From F22 sp963675625 (GTDB lineage Bacteria; Bacteroidota; Bacteroidia; Bacteroidales; Bacteroidaceae), in assembly GCA_963675625.1 (NCBI GenBank), contig OY776497.1, positions 496,001 to 560,000 on the forward strand: a stretch of DNA of 64,000 nt. Reading direction: 5' to 3'. Position 1 is the stretch's first letter. The number at the start of each line of letters is the position of its first letter. Shown here piece after piece: positions 26,333-35,729 of the stretch. A program made the translations under genes and the position numbers. The notes under the pieces were generated by a model that was not told the origin of the DNA, did not search any database, and saw only the letters and a program-made list of their open reading frames with translations.

Positions 26333-29300
26333 TTAGAATCCTAGTTTCAAACCTATATTATACACACGTGTAAGGGGATAGTTAGGGCGGTCGCTCTGAC
26401 GAGACTCAGGGTCACCCCACATAAAGTCAGTGAATGTCAGCAAGTTGTACCCATTCACATACAGACGACAATTGTTGACCTTCATCTTCTTCAAGAATGG
26501 GAAGTGCATAGTATAACCTATCTCCATATTCTTCAAACGAAGGTAAGAAGCATCCACTAGATATAGATCCGATCCAGCATAGTTATTGGCCGCGTGTAGA
26601 CTAGATGCACGAGGGAATTTAGCCGTGAAAGTATCAGCCGATGAGCGCCATGTATTGTTGTATTGATAAAGCAACAATCCCTTCTCGTTGGTGTCCCCAA
26701 GTGGACGGCGGAATTCAGACAACATACGGTCCACATTCCAAGCAGCAGTCCACTGCATAGAGAAGTCAAAATCGCCCCAATTGAATCCAGCATTGAACCC
26801 ACCAGTCCATTCTGGTACATCGGTATAACCAATATCACGAGTCGCATCATTACCATCTAGCTTACCATCCCCATTGAGGTCACAATAGATAGCATCCCCA
26901 GGAGTTAGCGTGATACCATGATCGGCAATAGGACGTCCGAATTCTTCTTGATAACGCGCATCAGCTGTTTCGTCATAGAATCCCCAGAACTTATACATAG
27001 ATCGAGCACCTACGCGGCGACCAGTTTGCGACATCCATTCTTCATTTTGAGCCACCTCATTCATGAAGACGATTTTATTCTTTGAGTAAGAAAGATTGGC
27101 AGTAGCCCAATAGCGGAAATTATCATTCAACTTATCATTCCACTTCACCTGCACTTCAAAACCTTGATTCTTTACTTTACCCACATTCACCAATGGTAGA
27201 GTCATCCCCAAGATACCAGGTAGGTAACCAGGTTTGGTCAAGATATCCTTACGATCTTCCACGAAGTAATCGACCGATGTACTCAAGCGATCACCCAATA
27301 GATTGAAGTCAACACCATAGTTCTGCTTCAATGAAGTTTCCCATTTAGACAGCGGATTGGATTGACTCGCCTCATATGCACCAGGCTTCTTATTGTTCAC
27401 ATCCTGACCGAAGTAGTATCCATCGTCAATACCATAATTGTATTTACTAGCTAGATAAATGAAACGGTCCGATCCATTCTTATCGTTACCCACTAAACCG
27501 ACAGAAGCACGTAGTTTAAGGTATCCTACCACCTTCTTGACAGGCGCAAAGAAAGGTTCCTCACTAAGCACCCAACCAACAGATCCAGCAGGGAAGAAAC
27601 CATAACGATTTTCAGGAGCAAAGTTCTCAGAACCATTATACCCCACATTAAACTCAGCCATATAACGACTCTTCCAGTCATAAGTTACACGACCCACTAA
27701 GCCCACATACCCCGAAGGAATGTACGAATACGTACCACCAGGATAGTATTTCTTTGATTGATTGTATAGCGCAAGAGCAGATACGGTGTGTTCGCCAAAC
27801 TTACGGCGATAGTTGAACGCCGCTTCCATATACCAGTCACGCGATTTACCAAAGTCGCCATCGCTGTAACTCAACTGACTATCCGACCCATTCTTACGGA
27901 AATAGATCGACCCATCCGCATTGACATACGGAGTATAATTAGCCACCGAAGCAGTAGAACGTTTTGTATTAGAATACGTTGAGTTGTACGCCCCCTTAAT
28001 CTTAAACGAAAGTCCCTTAGTGACAAAGTCCAACTTCTGATTCAATGCCAAGTCGACATTCAGTACATTATTAGTACGTTGACGCGCCCCCTTACCATAA
28101 TAAGAAGACAAACCATCCGTACCCGTAAATGGTAGATAGTCACTATTAGACTTCACATACTTGCCATTTACGATACCAGCACTAGCAAACGGTACCGCCC
28201 AATAGAGCTTACGGAACAGTTGATTTTGATCTTCTCCCGATTCAGGAGTACGTTTTATTTCTACACGACCACCGATATTGACCGAAAGTAAGGTTGTTTT
28301 GGTCACATCAAAGTCGAGGTTAGCACGATAGTTGTATCTTTTGTAGTCGAAGTTAAAATCATCCGCAGCATTAAACTGCTTGAACATTCCATTTTGCGAG
28401 AAGAACCCAAGCGATACAAAGTAACGCATATTATTGGTCCCCCCAGAAATGTTCACATTATGTTGCGACTGGATAGACGACTTCTTCATACAGTAATCAA
28501 TCCAATTGATATCAGGATAAAGAATAGGATTGGTATGATCACGGAAGTTAGCCAACTGCTCATCCGAGAAAATAGGCGAGCCCCCATCATTGGTGAGCAT
28601 CATATTATAATAATCAGCATACTGATATGAATTGGCAAAATCCAACTCCTTAGTACGCACATTCACACCCACAGAAGTTGAGAAAGAGATTTTGGCCTTT
28701 CCTTCCTTACCACGTTTCGTTGTAATCAAGATCACCCCATTGGCACCACGCACACCAAATACCGCAGTAGCCGAAGCATCCTTCAATACAGTAACACTTT
28801 CAATTTCGTTAGGATCAAGTTGCGACATATCACGTTCCACCCCATCCACTTGGATCAGTGGCGAAGCCGACCCTGTGTATGTAGCGATACCACGCACGTA
28901 AATATCGGCAGCATCCGCACCCGGTTCACCCGAATACTGTACCGACGATACACCAGTTACCTGTCCCGAAAGGACATTTGAGATAGATCCAGCAGGAGTT
29001 TTTAAGAGGTCATCCCCCTTCATAGACGAGATAGCTCCAGTTACAGATACCTTCTTCTGTACCCCGTAAGCCACCACTTGTACTTCGCCCAACATCTGCG
29101 AGTCATCCTCAAGTACGATGTTGAGTTTAGCACCCTTTTTGATTGTAATCACTTGGGTTTTATAACCAAGAAAACTAATTTTGATTTTCGCACCCACGGG
29201 AGCATTGAGCGAAAAATTACCATCAAGATCGGTAATTGCACCATTAGTGGTTCCTATCACCATGATATTGGCACCAATGACAGGATCACCGTTGACATCT

Positions 29301-29473
29301 TTCACCAAGCCTATCACCTTCGTTCCATTTTGTTGCACGGCCACTAGTCCGTTGACTTCCCGAGCATATCCGTTAGTAGATACAGAAAGAGCCAGAGAAA
29401 GAAGTAGTGCTACAGGCAACTTTCGGCAATAGCAGTGCGCTTGTCGAGCAGAAAGCATTCTTTGCTTTTCCAT
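26333..29473 (-). CDS. SusC-like TonB-dependent transporter (first pair)
   Basis: A 1046-residue transporter taken from ATG 29473 (MEKQRMLSARQ); the frame stays open 48 bases further upstream, but that part lacks signal-peptide character. It has a signal peptide (LLSLALSVSTNGYA), a carboxypeptidase-like domain (KVIGLVKDVNGDPVIGANIMV), the TonB-box-like region before a SusC plug (IYVRGIATYTGSASPLIQVD, SVTVLKDASATAVFGVRGAN, GVILITTKRG), and a barrel ending IGLKLGF. It is the first transport gene after the hybrid regulator, which lies 207 bp upstream on the same strand. The promoter of the transport operon is expected in that gap. Confidence 0.95.
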   Translation of the reverse strand: MEKQRMLSARQAHCYCRKLPVALLLSLALSVSTNGYAREVNGLVAVQQNGTKVIGLVKDVNGDPVIGANIMVIGTTNGAITDLDGNFSLNAPVGAKIKISFLGYKTQVITIKKGAKLNIVLEDDSQMLGEVQVVAYGVQKKVSVTGAISSMKGDDLLKTPAGSISNVLSGQVTGVSSVQYSGEPGADAADIYVRGIATYTGSASPLIQVDGVERDMSQLDPNEIESVTVLKDASATAVFGVRGANGVILITTKRGKEGKAKISFSTSVGVNVRTKELDFANSYQYADYYNMMLTNDGGSPIFSDEQLANFRDHTNPILYPDINWIDYCMKKSSIQSQHNVNISGGTNNMRYFVSLGFFSQNGMFKQFNAADDFNFDYKRYNYRANLDFDVTKTTLLSVNIGGRVEIKRTPESGEDQNQLFRKLYWAVPFASAGIVNGKYVKSNSDYLPFTGTDGLSSYYGKGARQRTNNVLNVDLALNQKLDFVTKGLSFKIKGAYNSTYSNTKRSTASVANYTPYVNADGSIYFRKNGSDSQLSYSDGDFGKSRDWYMEAAFNYRRKFGEHTVSALALYNQSKKYYPGGTYSYIPSGYVGLVGRVTYDWKSRYMAEFNVGYNGSENFAPENRYGFFPAGSVGWVLSEEPFFAPVKKVVGYLKLRASVGLVGNDKNGSDRFIYLASKYNYGIDDGYYFGQDVNNKKPGAYEASQSNPLSKWETSLKQNYGVDFNLLGDRLSTSVDYFVEDRKDILTKPGYLPGILGMTLPLVNVGKVKNQGFEVQVKWNDKLNDNFRYWATANLSYSKNKIVFMNEVAQNEEWMSQTGRRVGARSMYKFWGFYDETADARYQEEFGRPIADHGITLTPGDAIYCDLNGDGKLDGNDATRDIGYTDVPEWTGGFNAGFNWGDFDFSMQWTAAWNVDRMLSEFRRPLGDTNEKGLLLYQYNNTWRSSADTFTAKFPRASSLHAANNYAGSDLYLVDASYLRLKNMEIGYTMHFPFLKKMKVNNCRLYVNGYNLLTFTDFMWGDPESRQSDRPNYPLTRVYNIGLKLGF

Positions 29474-29680
29474 TAGCAATATTTTAAGGTTAATAATGAA
29501 TGAAAATAATGCCGAAAACATAGAGATCGCAAGCTTATATATTTATAAGTACACTTGTACCCCATGTTTTCGACATCGCAAAGAAACGTGTCTTTCTATT
29601 ATAATAGTGTGAATTTTAACCCATTAAGACGTAACAAATCACTCATGAATCATTTCTCCCATATAAATGAGACTTTTATA

Positions 29681-32600
29681 TCACTTCGAAACAGCCCCTG
29701 TCACAGCACTTTTCTTCTCCAAATACTCACTTGGCAGCATTCCGATCTCTTTTTTGAAACTTCCACTGAAGTAACGCGGATCATTGTATCCCACCGCATA
29801 AGCCAGCTCAGCGATACTGATATTTTCTTTTTGATCCATCAATCCGCACGCCGCCTTCATACGAATATTACGCACGAAAGACACAAATGTTTGTCCCGTG
29901 AGACTCTTTAATTTTCTGAAACAAGTACTTCGACTCACATGCAGTTCTTCAAGAAAACAAGCCATATCAAACTCAGCATCATCAAGATGTCGATTCACAC
30001 AATCGATCGCACTCTGCAAGAACTCTTCATCGATACTCGTATAGTTCATCTCCTTGGACTCAAAGACCAACTGCTTCTTGAAGTCACACCCATGACGCTC
30101 GCGTGCCTTGAGCAAATTATTGATACGCGCCTGAAGCACACTCAAACTAAATGGCTTGGTAAGAAAAGCATCCGCCCCACTTTCATAGGCCTCCACCCTA
30201 TCCTCCTCTTTCGTTTTGGCCGTAAGAAGTAACACCGGGATGTGGCTATTTTCAAAACTAGTCTTCACATAGCGACAGAACTCGATACCATCCATCACAG
30301 GCATCATCACATCACTCACAATAAAAGAGATCTCTTGTTGCTCCAACACCTTCTGCGCTTCACACCCATTGCTGGCAGTATAGATGCGATAATCATGACG
30401 CAGCAACTTCACCATCAACGTAAGCAACTCCTCGTTATCTTCGACCAATAGCAAAGCAGGCACACTATCATCCCCCTCGCCATCTGACAGAGCAGCACAA
30501 CTAGCATCATGCGATGCCATCAGCTCATCGGCATCAGCATCGGCATCATGGACACACACCTCATCCATCTTCATCACCGCTTCATCCAGCATAGTAGGCT
30601 GTATGTCTTCGTCGATCTCATCGGCCGTATAAGACGAACGTAGCAGCGGAAAAGTGATACAGAAAGCCGTTCCCGTGCCCAGTTCACTCTCCACACGGAT
30701 ATCCCCGTGATGCAACTTCACCAAATCATGCACCAACGAAAGTCCAATGCCCGTCCCTATCGTTTTAAAGCGACGATAATCCCCCTCATAGAAACGCTTG
30801 AATAGATCGCGCTGCGCCTCAGCAGACATACCCGGTCCATCGTCGCGCACGACCAACTGCACCCATGACCTGTCCACACAAGCCAGTTCCACGGTCACCG
30901 TTTCGCCAGGACGATTGTACTTGGCAGCATTCGACACCAAATTATACAGCACCTTGTCCAACTTATCAGGATCGAAATACGCCATAAAAGGAGTGAGTTC
31001 ACTCTTCACCACCATATGCATATTTTTCTTATGCGTAAGCGGACGGAAACTATCGATATTATGCTGTACAAACTGAGCCAAGTCGGCATGTACCACCCGC
31101 AATTTTAAATTGCCCGATTCGGCCTTGCGAAACTCCAAGATCTGCTGAAGCAAACGAATGAGACGATTGATATTGTTGGTCATCACCCCATACTGCTCTT
31201 TATAACTCGGCGCCAAGAGCTTCAACTCATCCACCGAAGCCGTAAGAATCGTCAGCGACGTCAGTAACTCATGCGTAATATTGGTAAAGAATTGCAATTT
31301 AGCATGATTCAACTCTTCCGACTTCTGCTTCTCCACCTCGCGCATATGCAAAGCACTCTTCAGACGGATGCGATTGCGCACAGTACGCCACGCATAATAC
31401 GTAATCCCCACAATGATCACTATATATATAAGGTATGCCCACCAAGTTTTCCACGGCGGAGGCAATATAGTCACAGCCATACGCAGCGTCTCACTATCCC
31501 ACACCCCGTTGGCATTGCTAGCCCGCAAGAAAAAGGTATAATTTCCCGGTTTGAGGTTATTATAATACGCAAAACGCTTGGAAGCATCTGTATATTGCCA
31601 CTCCGTTTCAAAATTCTCCAACTTATACGCATACAAAGCCCGCTCAGGCGCAAAGAAATCGAGCGCAGAAAATTCAAGCGAGAAGTTATTATGCTGATAA
31701 TCCAACGTAAGCTGCTTGGTAAACCCCGGCGCAGATGTCGAAATCTCCGTCCGTTCCTTATCATCCAAAGACGACCAAGACTGATTATACACTTTGACAT
31801 CCGTCACCGTGACCCGCGCCCCCTTGTCATACCGCTCCATGCGCTCAGGATAGAAACTATTGAACCCACGGTTGCCCCCAAATAGAATCTCCCCATCAGC
31901 CGCCAAAGCCACCGCCTTTCTATTGAAGATATTATCCTGCAACCCATCCGTAGTCGTGTACAAACGGAAGTTGGCCCCCTTCGTATCCTCAGAAACCGCC
32001 AAGCGGATAAGTCCCGAATTGGTACCCAGCCACAGCACCCCGTCATGATCCTCACAGATGCTGACCACCGCATCGCCAGGCAAATTCCATTTGAGATGCA
32101 CAGGTCGAAAAGTATGGTGCACCTCATCGTACAGCGCCAAACCACTGCTATTAGTTCCCGCCCATAAGCGCCCATGACTATCGTGAAACAAGCAATTAAT
32201 AAAATTACTCGTCAATCGATTATTCTCAATATTAAACGCCTCCGCTTTGTAGCCATGCCAATCATCGCCCCGACCAGTGATGCGCACCACCCCACCATTG
32301 AGAGTACCCACCCACAGCTCATGCGATTGAAAAGACGTGATATCATTGATACTATAATTGGACAGATACTTATCCCCTATTTTGAGCGAATCCAAACTCA
32401 TCGCCGCACCACTTGCCATACGTACCGACAGTCCGATGCGCTTCCCCACCCACAAGTTGTGGTCCATATCCTCATGAAGCGAAAACACACAAGGATCGCC
32501 TATCCAAGGCGTATCATTGGGATAGTGTATCACACGCGAATTGGTAGGCGCATCAAGATCAATATCATAGATCCCCCCATCATATATCGATGCCAAAATA

Positions 32601-33907
32601 TGCCCCGTAGAAGGCGACTGGATAAAATCTGTCACCGTAGAAATACCCGAAATGCCCGCAAACTCCGGCATCTGAGTATAATGAGTAAATCGGCCAGTGG
32701 CACGATCCAGAATACCAAATCCACACGACCCTATCCCCATCCATAGCCGCCCCTTCTTATCGAGCAACATGCTGCGAATAGAATTGGACTTCAACTGCGC
32801 CTTCACCTGGAGCAACTTGTTGAGCGCAAAATCCGACGTATACGTATTGACACAGTTCACCCCGGCACCGATCATGCCCACCCACATTAAACCCTGGCGG
32901 TCAGAGAGCAAAGCCGCCACCTCGTTTCCACCGATGGATTGTCCGTTCTCACTGGGATAGAAATTCACAAACGACGCATTGGGCTTATCTACCTCCTGCG
33001 CAGGCAACAAACTGAGTCCACTGCGTGTGCCCACCCAGAGCGTCCCCGTATTGGCATCTTCCGTCATGGCATAAATCAGATTGTCCGAGATACTCCCTGC
33101 ACGATGCTTATCCGAATCAAAGGTCGTCCACGACACCCGATTCATATCATAAGGATGGTGCAGCAACTGCAAACCATAGCCCCACGTACCCACCCAGATA
33201 CGCTTCTTACTATCTTGAAAGAGCACATGAGCCGAATGCGCAGCATTCATATGTGGGTAGTGATAATACTTATCCTTATACGGATCATATCGATACAACC
33301 CATTATTCCACGTACCTATCCACAGATGCCCATCGACATCCTCAAGCAGAGCAGTGATAGTCGTCTGCACCATCACACGTCCAGTAGTGTCTAGATTGAA
33401 AGGCGTAAAATGCCCATCCTCATGATACTCATACAAGCCCTGCTCCGTACCGATCAAGACACGTCCCCCACGAGTGATCAATATCTGCGACACCCCACGT
33501 GTATAGAGTTCACTCTGCGCATATTTTCGGATATCCCCCGTCTGCTTGTTTAAACAGTTCAGCCCATTGTCCGTACCTATCCACAGCCGATGATGCGTAT
33601 CCTCAGCCATACATCGGATATTATTGCTCGTAAGCATTTCGGGATGATGCAAGTTCGATTTAAAAGTAGTGAGGCCATAGCCATCATACTGAAAGAGTCC
33701 ATTGCGGGTAGCGATCCAAAGAAATCCGTCATGGTCTTGGTAGATAGATTGCACATCTTTGGCAGGCAAAGAGTTCAAAACAGGAGGCACCTCAAACGAA
33801 AGTGGCTGTGAGCCAGGCGATGCCGCCATCAAAGTACAGAGTCCACTTAGTGCACAGATACATAAGCAGATGATTTCACGGTAAAAAGAAGTTTTTAAGG
33901 TATTCAT
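29681..33907 (-). CDS. Hybrid two-component system regulator of the second locus
   Basis: A 1408-residue one-protein sensor-regulator. Order: signal peptide (about 1-29); periplasmic two-propeller sensor of Reg_prop repeats (DGFLWIATRNGLFQYDGY, HLWIGTWNNGLYRYD and many more, about 40-740); Y_Y_Y domain (LSPG-type LKPGNYTFFLRASNANGVWD); one membrane helix (WWAYLIYIVIIVGITYYAW); HisKA box (FFTNITHELLTSLTIL); HATPase (NLVSNAAKYN, DDGPGMS, GTGIGLSLV); receiver (about 1151-1253, Asp in IVSDVMMPVMDG, Lys in LTKPF); AraC HTH (about 1298-1396). It senses an oligosaccharide in the periplasm and activates the adjacent transport operon. The histidine box lacks the usual RTPLT (LTSLT here), though His is kept. 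Confidence 0.95.
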   Translation of the reverse strand: MNTLKTSFYREIICLCICALSGLCTLMAASPGSQPLSFEVPPVLNSLPAKDVQSIYQDHDGFLWIATRNGLFQYDGYGLTTFKSNLHHPEMLTSNNIRCMAEDTHHRLWIGTDNGLNCLNKQTGDIRKYAQSELYTRGVSQILITRGGRVLIGTEQGLYEYHEDGHFTPFNLDTTGRVMVQTTITALLEDVDGHLWIGTWNNGLYRYDPYKDKYYHYPHMNAAHSAHVLFQDSKKRIWVGTWGYGLQLLHHPYDMNRVSWTTFDSDKHRAGSISDNLIYAMTEDANTGTLWVGTRSGLSLLPAQEVDKPNASFVNFYPSENGQSIGGNEVAALLSDRQGLMWVGMIGAGVNCVNTYTSDFALNKLLQVKAQLKSNSIRSMLLDKKGRLWMGIGSCGFGILDRATGRFTHYTQMPEFAGISGISTVTDFIQSPSTGHILASIYDGGIYDIDLDAPTNSRVIHYPNDTPWIGDPCVFSLHEDMDHNLWVGKRIGLSVRMASGAAMSLDSLKIGDKYLSNYSINDITSFQSHELWVGTLNGGVVRITGRGDDWHGYKAEAFNIENNRLTSNFINCLFHDSHGRLWAGTNSSGLALYDEVHHTFRPVHLKWNLPGDAVVSICEDHDGVLWLGTNSGLIRLAVSEDTKGANFRLYTTTDGLQDNIFNRKAVALAADGEILFGGNRGFNSFYPERMERYDKGARVTVTDVKVYNQSWSSLDDKERTEISTSAPGFTKQLTLDYQHNNFSLEFSALDFFAPERALYAYKLENFETEWQYTDASKRFAYYNNLKPGNYTFFLRASNANGVWDSETLRMAVTILPPPWKTWWAYLIYIVIIVGITYYAWRTVRNRIRLKSALHMREVEKQKSEELNHAKLQFFTNITHELLTSLTILTASVDELKLLAPSYKEQYGVMTNNINRLIRLLQQILEFRKAESGNLKLRVVHADLAQFVQHNIDSFRPLTHKKNMHMVVKSELTPFMAYFDPDKLDKVLYNLVSNAAKYNRPGETVTVELACVDRSWVQLVVRDDGPGMSAEAQRDLFKRFYEGDYRRFKTIGTGIGLSLVHDLVKLHHGDIRVESELGTGTAFCITFPLLRSSYTADEIDEDIQPTMLDEAVMKMDEVCVHDADADADELMASHDASCAALSDGEGDDSVPALLLVEDNEELLTLMVKLLRHDYRIYTASNGCEAQKVLEQQEISFIVSDVMMPVMDGIEFCRYVKTSFENSHIPVLLLTAKTKEEDRVEAYESGADAFLTKPFSLSVLQARINNLLKARERHGCDFKKQLVFESKEMNYTSIDEEFLQSAIDCVNRHLDDAEFDMACFLEELHVSRSTCFRKLKSLTGQTFVSFVRNIRMKAACGLMDQKENISIAELAYAVGYNDPRYFSGSFKKEIGMLPSEYLEKKSAVTGAVSK

Positions 33908-34186
33908 TAAAGTACTACATTCGGTTAAGTTTGTGTCTTAACAATCATTGTGTTGTTGTTCATGATCAGCGTAAGCGCAATCAGCAAAATCAAGACTACC
34001 CCAATCTGTATGACGATGGAGCCTCCCCTTAACATATGGCTATTCAAATGGTATTACATAAGGTCTGAGTCTCAAAGGGTATTGTCTTTGAGAATAGAGA
34101 TAGTATTTGATCTTAACGTCTACAAAGATAAGGTATTTGTTTGTCACTTGCATAAAAAGTACAAAAAAAATACTGTCTATACAAAA

Positions 34187-34224
34187 AGTACCCCAAAAGT
34201 TTGACGCCAAACTTTTGGGGTACT
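34187..34224 (-). terminator. Terminator of the AraC/GyrI-like regulator gene
   Basis: A perfect 17-bp inverted repeat (34187-34203 and 34208-34224, arm AGTACCCCAAAAGTTTG) with a 4-nt loop lies 18 bp beyond the regulator stop. In the minus direction the stem runs into TTTTTG. The core arm is shared with the hairpin at 15757. The rest of the 334-bp gap up to the hybrid regulator start (33907) shows no gene; short open frames there look accidental. Confidence 0.85.
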
Positions 34225-34241
34225 CTATATACAGCACACGA

Positions 34242-35165
34242 TTACTTAATCGGCACATAAATCTCCGTCATCAAATCCTCTGGTTTAGTCGATTCTGGAT
34301 CATTGAGATAGACTTCAAATCCTGGACGAGAAGCCAACTGATGATTCATTTCATATATATACTTGCCATAAATCGTATCATACACCGCATTCAACTGATC
34401 ATAAGGTCCAGTATATAAGAAAGCAACATAAGTTCCTCCTTCAATCTCCTTGACACCGATTTCGCCTTTCGGTTCAATCTTCGCATCCATAGTAAGACAC
34501 ACATCAGCACGCAATTTATCGCTATCCGTCACTTTAGGATCATCGTGATAGATACACAGATGTTTGATGCCATACTCCTCACTGACCCTCCTCAATATAT
34601 TGGGCTTAGGGGTAGACTGACACAGCTCATCTATTTGATCGGTAAACAGCCCCAACTCCTTAACATATCCCCATAACTTCTGCCATGCCAAGCAATAATC
34701 GTTGCCTAGATAGTCGCCCGTAAGCCGCACATACATCACCTGCATCGGTTGGAGATCCACGATCCGCTGTTCTAAGTGTAAATCGGTACTCATTTTAATT
34801 GGTTTCATAATCGAATAATTTTTATTGTTACGATAATCGTTCGGAGAAATACCGTAGAACAACTTAAAAGCCTTCGACAAAGAAGATGGCATATCATATC
34901 CTACTTGGTAAGCAATATCCTGAATGAGCATATCAGAATAACGCAATAGTCGAGCTGCAGTCTCCACACGCGTTCTCGTGATATACGCCCCTATCGGTTC
35001 GCCCAAAGCAGCTCGCATAATACGATGAAAATGGTACAGAGAGAAATGAGAGATACTGGCCAGTGTCTCCAAACTGATTTCCTCTGTCAGATGATTGTTG
35101 ATGTATTCTACTACGATATTTATTCGTTTAGAATACTCTTCTTTTGTTGATAATCTTTGTTGCAT
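34242..35165 (-). CDS. AraC-family regulator with C-terminal GyrI-like effector-binding domain
   Basis: A 307-residue protein of the Rob/SoxS-like layout. The N-terminal AraC HTH domain (about 8-110) reads INNHLTEEISLETLASISHF, FHRIMRAALGEPIGAYITRT and DIAYQVGYDMPSSLSKAFKL. The C-terminal GyrI-like domain (about 125-307) reads IVDLQPMQVMYVRLTGDYLG, GEIGVKEIEGGTYVAFLYTG and the closing TEIYVPIK. Such proteins bind small amphipathic compounds or act in stress and efflux control. It is a single-gene unit: a -7-like box is 26 bp upstream and a strong terminator 18 bp downstream. No regulated neighbour is evident. Alternatively it answers to a metabolite of the locus next door. Confidence 0.92.
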   Translation of the reverse strand: MQQRLSTKEEYSKRINIVVEYINNHLTEEISLETLASISHFSLYHFHRIMRAALGEPIGAYITRTRVETAARLLRYSDMLIQDIAYQVGYDMPSSLSKAFKLFYGISPNDYRNNKNYSIMKPIKMSTDLHLEQRIVDLQPMQVMYVRLTGDYLGNDYCLAWQKLWGYVKELGLFTDQIDELCQSTPKPNILRRVSEEYGIKHLCIYHDDPKVTDSDKLRADVCLTMDAKIEPKGEIGVKEIEGGTYVAFLYTGPYDQLNAVYDTIYGKYIYEMNHQLASRPGFEVYLNDPESTKPEDLMTEIYVPIK

Positions 35166-35190
35166 ATCTACTTGTATTTCTTTAACAATG

Positions 35191-35198
35191 CAAAGGTA
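35191..35198 (-). promoter_or_regulatory. Predicted -7 box of the AraC/GyrI-like gene
   Basis: In minus orientation the sequence reads TACCTTTG, an exact match to TAnnTTTG, with a start about 20 nt before the ATG. A second candidate (TATCTTTG in minus orientation) lies at 35259-35266. I see no clear -33 element for the nearer one. The rest of 35166-35729 (564 bp) is AT-rich and holds no gene I can support. Confidence 0.45.
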
Positions 35199-35729
35199 AC
35201 ATCCTCTTGTCCGATTGGCTTTCCCTATCTTGCTAACTTGCTAATGTGATGTCGGATACAAAGATATTTATAAAAGACTGAATTTAATAGAAAATCTATA
35301 TCAAACAATAAAAAACAATTCTATAATCACAATCAATTTAGAAATAATTCAAGATTGACACAGAGCAAAAGAATTAAGACCTCATATCATGTTATTCGTC
35401 TATTTAGACTAATTTCAGTGCTCATATGAAATTAATTTTAATCACTTACGCTAGCCTTAAACGCAAAAAAATATCATTTAGTCAATATAAAAACAATATT
35501 GCAAGCAAAAAGTTTAGTCACTAATACAAATAGACAGATATATACAAAAACAAAAGAAAAATGCAAAATATCAATTTGACTTTATATTGTCATTTTACTA
35601 TTAAGTTAAATAAAATAACTATGATAAAATGCGAATTATTTGCGAATAAAAAAGATATATATACATAAACTAAATCAATAGATTTACACCTCAGTTAAAT
35701 GTATTATATAAATAATTAAATTCAAACAA

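Noticed and set aside
31271..31885. Plus-strand frame of 204 residues within the hybrid regulator
   Set aside because: Antisense shadow of the Y_Y_Y and histidine-kinase region; Arg/Ile-rich composition without any motif.
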